From Pseudochryseolinea flava (GTDB lineage: Bacteria > Bacteroidota > Bacteroidia > Cytophagales > Cyclobacteriaceae), in NCBI RefSeq assembly GCF_003286915.1, contig NZ_QMFY01000001.1, positions 248,001-312,000 of the forward strand: DNA of 64,000 nt, given 5' to 3'. Both the position numbers and the translations under genes were made by a program. Under the pieces are notes generated by a model. It saw nothing but the letters and a program-made list of their open reading frames with translations. It did not search any database and was not told where the DNA came from. Below are positions 60,994 through 64,000 of this stretch, in pieces. How positions within the stretch are numbered: position 1 is the stretch's first letter; every line of letters starts with the position of its first letter.

Positions 60994-63900
60994 ATGGCGG
61001 GTAAGTACCAGGAGTTTAAAGAGTTAAATTTTGCAAAAATTGCGTCCGAAATCCTCGATTTCTGGAAAGCAAAGCAGGTTTTCGAAAAGTCAGTGTCAAA
61101 CCGGGAGGGCGCCCAGACGTTCACGTTTTACGAAGGTCCTCCTTCTGCGAACGGTACGCCGGGTATTCACCACGTGATGGCCAGGACTGTAAAAGACATC
61201 TTCTGCCGCTATAAAACATTGCAAGGCTTTCAAGTGAAACGCAAAGGCGGATGGGACACCCACGGTCTTCCCGTTGAATTGCAAGTCGAAAAGCAACTCG
61301 GTATCACCAAAGACGACATCGGCAAAAAAATTTCCATCGAGGAGTACAATCAAAAATGCCGTGAAACGGTAATGATGTACAAAGATCAGTGGGACGACCT
61401 GACCATGAAAATGGGCTATTGGGTTGATCTTGAAAATCCTTACATCACTTACGAGAAGGAATACATCGAATCGCTCTGGTGGATTCTGAAACAATTCTAC
61501 AACAAAGGATTGCTGTACAAAGGCTACACCATTCAGCCATATTCGCCGTCGGATGGAACGGGCTTAAGCTCACACGAACTCAATCAACCGGGTTGTTACA
61601 AAGAGGTAAAAGACACATCGATCGTTGCCCAGTTCAAAGTGAAACGCGATGCAAAGTCTGAATTCCTTTTCAGCGCACCGAAAGGAGATGTATTCGTTCT
61701 CGCTTGGACAACCACACCTTGGACACTCCCTTCGAACACGGCCCTTGCTGTTGGTGAGAAAATCACTTACGTTCAAGTCAATACGTATAACGCCTACACT
61801 CATCTTCCGATCAGCGTGGTGATGGCAAAAGACCTTGTTGGAAAATATTTCTCCGAGAAAAATAAAGACCTGAAGCTTGAAGACTACAAGAAGGGCGACA
61901 AAGCTGTTCCTTTCCAAGTCGTGCAAGAATTTACCGGCAAACAGCTTGTTGGCATTGCGTACGAACAATTGATGCCATACCTACTACCCGCATACGACGC
62001 CGATAAAGCTTTCCGTGTGATCGCTGGTGATTTCGTGACAACAGAAGACGGTACGGGTGTAGTACATACTTCACCAACCTTCGGTGCTGACGACTTCAGG
62101 GTAGCGAAACAAAATGGTATCCCTGGACTCACCGTAAAAGATGACGCAGGCAACGAGATGCCTACGGTTGATAAAAAAGGAAAATTCATCAACGTGATTG
62201 GTGAGAAGTTGAAAGAAGGTGTCGCCAAATTCAACATCAAAACACATAAGCCACTCAACGCCGATGATTTCTATGTGAAGAACTATACCGACGAAGATGA
62301 AAACCATCCCGACTACAAAACGACGGACGTTATCATCTCGATCATCTTAAAAGAAGAAAACAAAGCATTCGACGTTCGCAAGTACGAACACACCTATCCA
62401 CATTCGTGGAGAACAGATAAGCCAGTGTTGTATTATCCGCTTGATGCATGGTTCATCAAAACCACGGCAGTAAAAGACAAGATGGTGAAGTTGAACAAAG
62501 ATGAAATCAATTGGAAACCCGAATCAACCGGAACAGGTCGTTTTGGTAATTGGTTGGAGAATCTTGTTGACTGGAACTTATCGCGTTCACGCTATTGGGG
62601 TACACCACTTCCGATCTGGCGTTCGAAAGATGGTCAAGAAGAAATCTGTATCGGCTCCATTGCTGAATTGAATACAGAAGTGGCAAAAGCAGTAAAGGCC
62701 GGTTTGATGAAAACTGAACTCGCCAAAGATTTCGATTTGCACAGGCCATACGTTGACGACATTGTTCTTGTGTCGTCTACAGGACAAGCCATGTACCGTG
62801 AACCAGACTTGATCGACGTTTGGTTCGACTCCGGTGCAATGCCCTACGCACAATGGCACTACCCATTCGAGAACAAAGATATTTTCGCAAAGAGTTACCC
62901 AGCAGATTTTATTGCCGAAGGTGTGGACCAAACACGTGGATGGTTCTTTACACTCCACGCGATTGCGGCCATGCTAAGCGAAAGCAGCGACGAAATCAAA
63001 GCCGTAAACAAACAAGTTGGCAACGGTGGTGTTGCGTTTAAAAACGTAATATCCAATGGACTTGTACTCGACAAGAACGGCGAGAAGATGTCGAAGCGAA
63101 AAGGGAACGTCGTGAATCCTTTTGAAGCACTTCCTAAATACGGTGCAGATATCGTGCGCTGGTACATGATCGAAAACGCGCCACCGTGGGATAATTTGAA
63201 ATTCGACATGGACGGCATCACAGAAGTTCAGCGTCGTTTCTTTGGAACGTTAATGAATACCTACTCTTTCTTCGCACTCTACGCCAATGTGGATGGATTC
63301 GTGAAGGATGAAATGAACAACGTTCCGCACAATAATCTCACACACTTAGATCGTTGGATCATTTCTAAATTGCAGTCACTCGTTATTGAAACGACAAAAG
63401 CATACGAAGAGTACGAACCGACACGTGCCGCACGGGCAATCCAAGATTTCGTCAATGATCATTTGTCCAACTGGTATGTACGTTTAAATCGTAAACGTTT
63501 CTGGAAGGGTGAGATGTCGGAAGATAAGAAAGCAGCGTACGAAACCTTGTACACTTGTTTATTGGTCGCTGATCAATTGATGTCACCGATTGCACCGTTC
63601 TATGCAGAATGGTTGTATAAAAATCTTACTGACAACATTCGTGATCGCGCGGTTGCAAACAAAACGCCGCTTCGCCACGAATCCGTTCACTTGACAGATC
63701 TAGTAAAGCCTGAGACTCAGTTGATCGATGTGGAATTGGAAAAATCAATGGAGTATGCACAACGCATTTGCTCTTTGGTTCACTCCATCCGCAAGAATGC
63801 TAAGGTAAAAGTAAGAACACCTTTGCAGCGCATCCTGCTTCCTGTGTTGGACAATGCATTCGCGAATAGAATTAAATCGGTAGAAGAAATTATTCTCGCC

Positions 63901-64000
63901 GAAGTAAACGTGAAACACATTGAATACATCGACGACACGTCTGGTATCGTCGTGAAAAAAGTAAAACCGAATCTTCCAAAACTTGGCAAACAATATGGCC
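60994..64000 (+). CDS. ileS: Isoleucine--tRNA ligase, type 2, partial at right edge
   Basis: The first 1002 codons of an IleRS are present and run off the window; the last ~100 or more residues are missing. It charges tRNA-Ile. The Rossmann core has FYEGPPSANGTPGIHHVMA, GWDTHGLPVEL, the WFFTLHA segment after GVDQTRG, and EKMSKRKGNVVNP (residues 697-709). The editing domain has WTTTPWTLPSNTALAV and DGTGVVHTSPTFGADD. KMSKRKGN and the core are of the eukaryote-like type 2 (mupirocin-insensitive group). The HIGH-type motif is GIHH (57-60), not HxGH. Confidence 0.96.
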   Translation, partial: MAGKYQEFKELNFAKIASEILDFWKAKQVFEKSVSNREGAQTFTFYEGPPSANGTPGIHHVMARTVKDIFCRYKTLQGFQVKRKGGWDTHGLPVELQVEKQLGITKDDIGKKISIEEYNQKCRETVMMYKDQWDDLTMKMGYWVDLENPYITYEKEYIESLWWILKQFYNKGLLYKGYTIQPYSPSDGTGLSSHELNQPGCYKEVKDTSIVAQFKVKRDAKSEFLFSAPKGDVFVLAWTTTPWTLPSNTALAVGEKITYVQVNTYNAYTHLPISVVMAKDLVGKYFSEKNKDLKLEDYKKGDKAVPFQVVQEFTGKQLVGIAYEQLMPYLLPAYDADKAFRVIAGDFVTTEDGTGVVHTSPTFGADDFRVAKQNGIPGLTVKDDAGNEMPTVDKKGKFINVIGEKLKEGVAKFNIKTHKPLNADDFYVKNYTDEDENHPDYKTTDVIISIILKEENKAFDVRKYEHTYPHSWRTDKPVLYYPLDAWFIKTTAVKDKMVKLNKDEINWKPESTGTGRFGNWLENLVDWNLSRSRYWGTPLPIWRSKDGQEEICIGSIAELNTEVAKAVKAGLMKTELAKDFDLHRPYVDDIVLVSSTGQAMYREPDLIDVWFDSGAMPYAQWHYPFENKDIFAKSYPADFIAEGVDQTRGWFFTLHAIAAMLSESSDEIKAVNKQVGNGGVAFKNVISNGLVLDKNGEKMSKRKGNVVNPFEALPKYGADIVRWYMIENAPPWDNLKFDMDGITEVQRRFFGTLMNTYSFFALYANVDGFVKDEMNNVPHNNLTHLDRWIISKLQSLVIETTKAYEEYEPTRAARAIQDFVNDHLSNWYVRLNRKRFWKGEMSEDKKAAYETLYTCLLVADQLMSPIAPFYAEWLYKNLTDNIRDRAVANKTPLRHESVHLTDLVKPETQLIDVELEKSMEYAQRICSLVHSIRKNAKVKVRTPLQRILLPVLDNAFANRIKSVEEIILAEVNVKHIEYIDDTSGIVVKKVKPNLPKLGKQYG

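Noticed and set aside
1-64000. CRISPR arrays, tRNA or rRNA genes, integrases, transposases or prophage genes
   Set aside because: No repeat-spacer array, no cloverleaf with CCA-type ends, and no recombinase or phage motif could be recognised in any frame.

Overview
The window is a 64 kb stretch of a Bacteroidota chromosome, most likely a free-living member of the order Cytophagales. That placement is inferred. It rests on many upstream regions carrying the Bacteroidota -7 promoter hexad pattern TAnnTTTG, on SusC/CarboxypepD_reg-type domains, on DUF3667, DUF2520 and 7TMR-DISM proteins, on a ribonucleotide reductase of the eukaryote-like Bacteroidota type, and on a type 2 isoleucyl-tRNA synthetase. 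I saw no rRNA, tRNA, CRISPR array, prophage or insertion sequence.

Layout. 0-4.6 kb: rplU-rpmA on the minus strand, divergent from nrdB-nrdA, with two DnaA-box-like sites between them. 4.8-10.3 kb: envelope genes (a lipoprotein, an OmpA/PD40 protein, and a MuiA-type DUF4139 protein with a SusC-like insert). 10.4-12.3 kb: acs. 12.5-25.9 kb: an accessory cluster of a nucleotidyltransferase-fold protein, two B12-type radical SAM enzymes, one SPASM radical SAM enzyme, four methyltransferases, a PglK-like ABC flippase/exporter and three GT4 glycosyltransferases. 26-30 kb: a His-rich ZIP transporter, ruvB, an FMN/[3Fe-4S] GltB-like oxidoreductase and an unknown small gene. 30.1-34.6 kb: a tight minus-strand operon DUF3667 - hemB - 7TMR-DISM histidine kinase - SRPBCC protein. 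34.7-42 kb: hydrolase, DUF2520, prmC, ribD, an odd CTP-synthase-like amidotransferase, cupin, free-methionine sulfoxide reductase and a membrane MutS-like ATPase. 42-49 kb: YWTD-type lipoprotein, cysteine desulfurase, glmM, mazG, CPA2 antiporter. 49-58 kb: three sensor kinases without response regulators, glyS, an MtfA-like peptidase, a LURP-one-like protein and dgt. 58.4-64 kb: an MMPL/RND exporter and ileS, which runs off the right edge.

Most of the window is housekeeping. The best candidate for an undescribed system is the 12.5-25.9 kb cluster. Its gene content fits synthesis, B12-radical-SAM modification, repeated methylation, glycosylation and membrane translocation of a lipid-linked or exported small molecule or glycan. 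The product cannot be read from sequence. Other points of note are the GIHH (instead of HxGH) signature in IleRS, the amidotransferase with an altered catalytic triad, the SusC-like piece inside the MuiA protein, the hemB/sensor-kinase operon, and several perfect inverted repeats in promoter regions.
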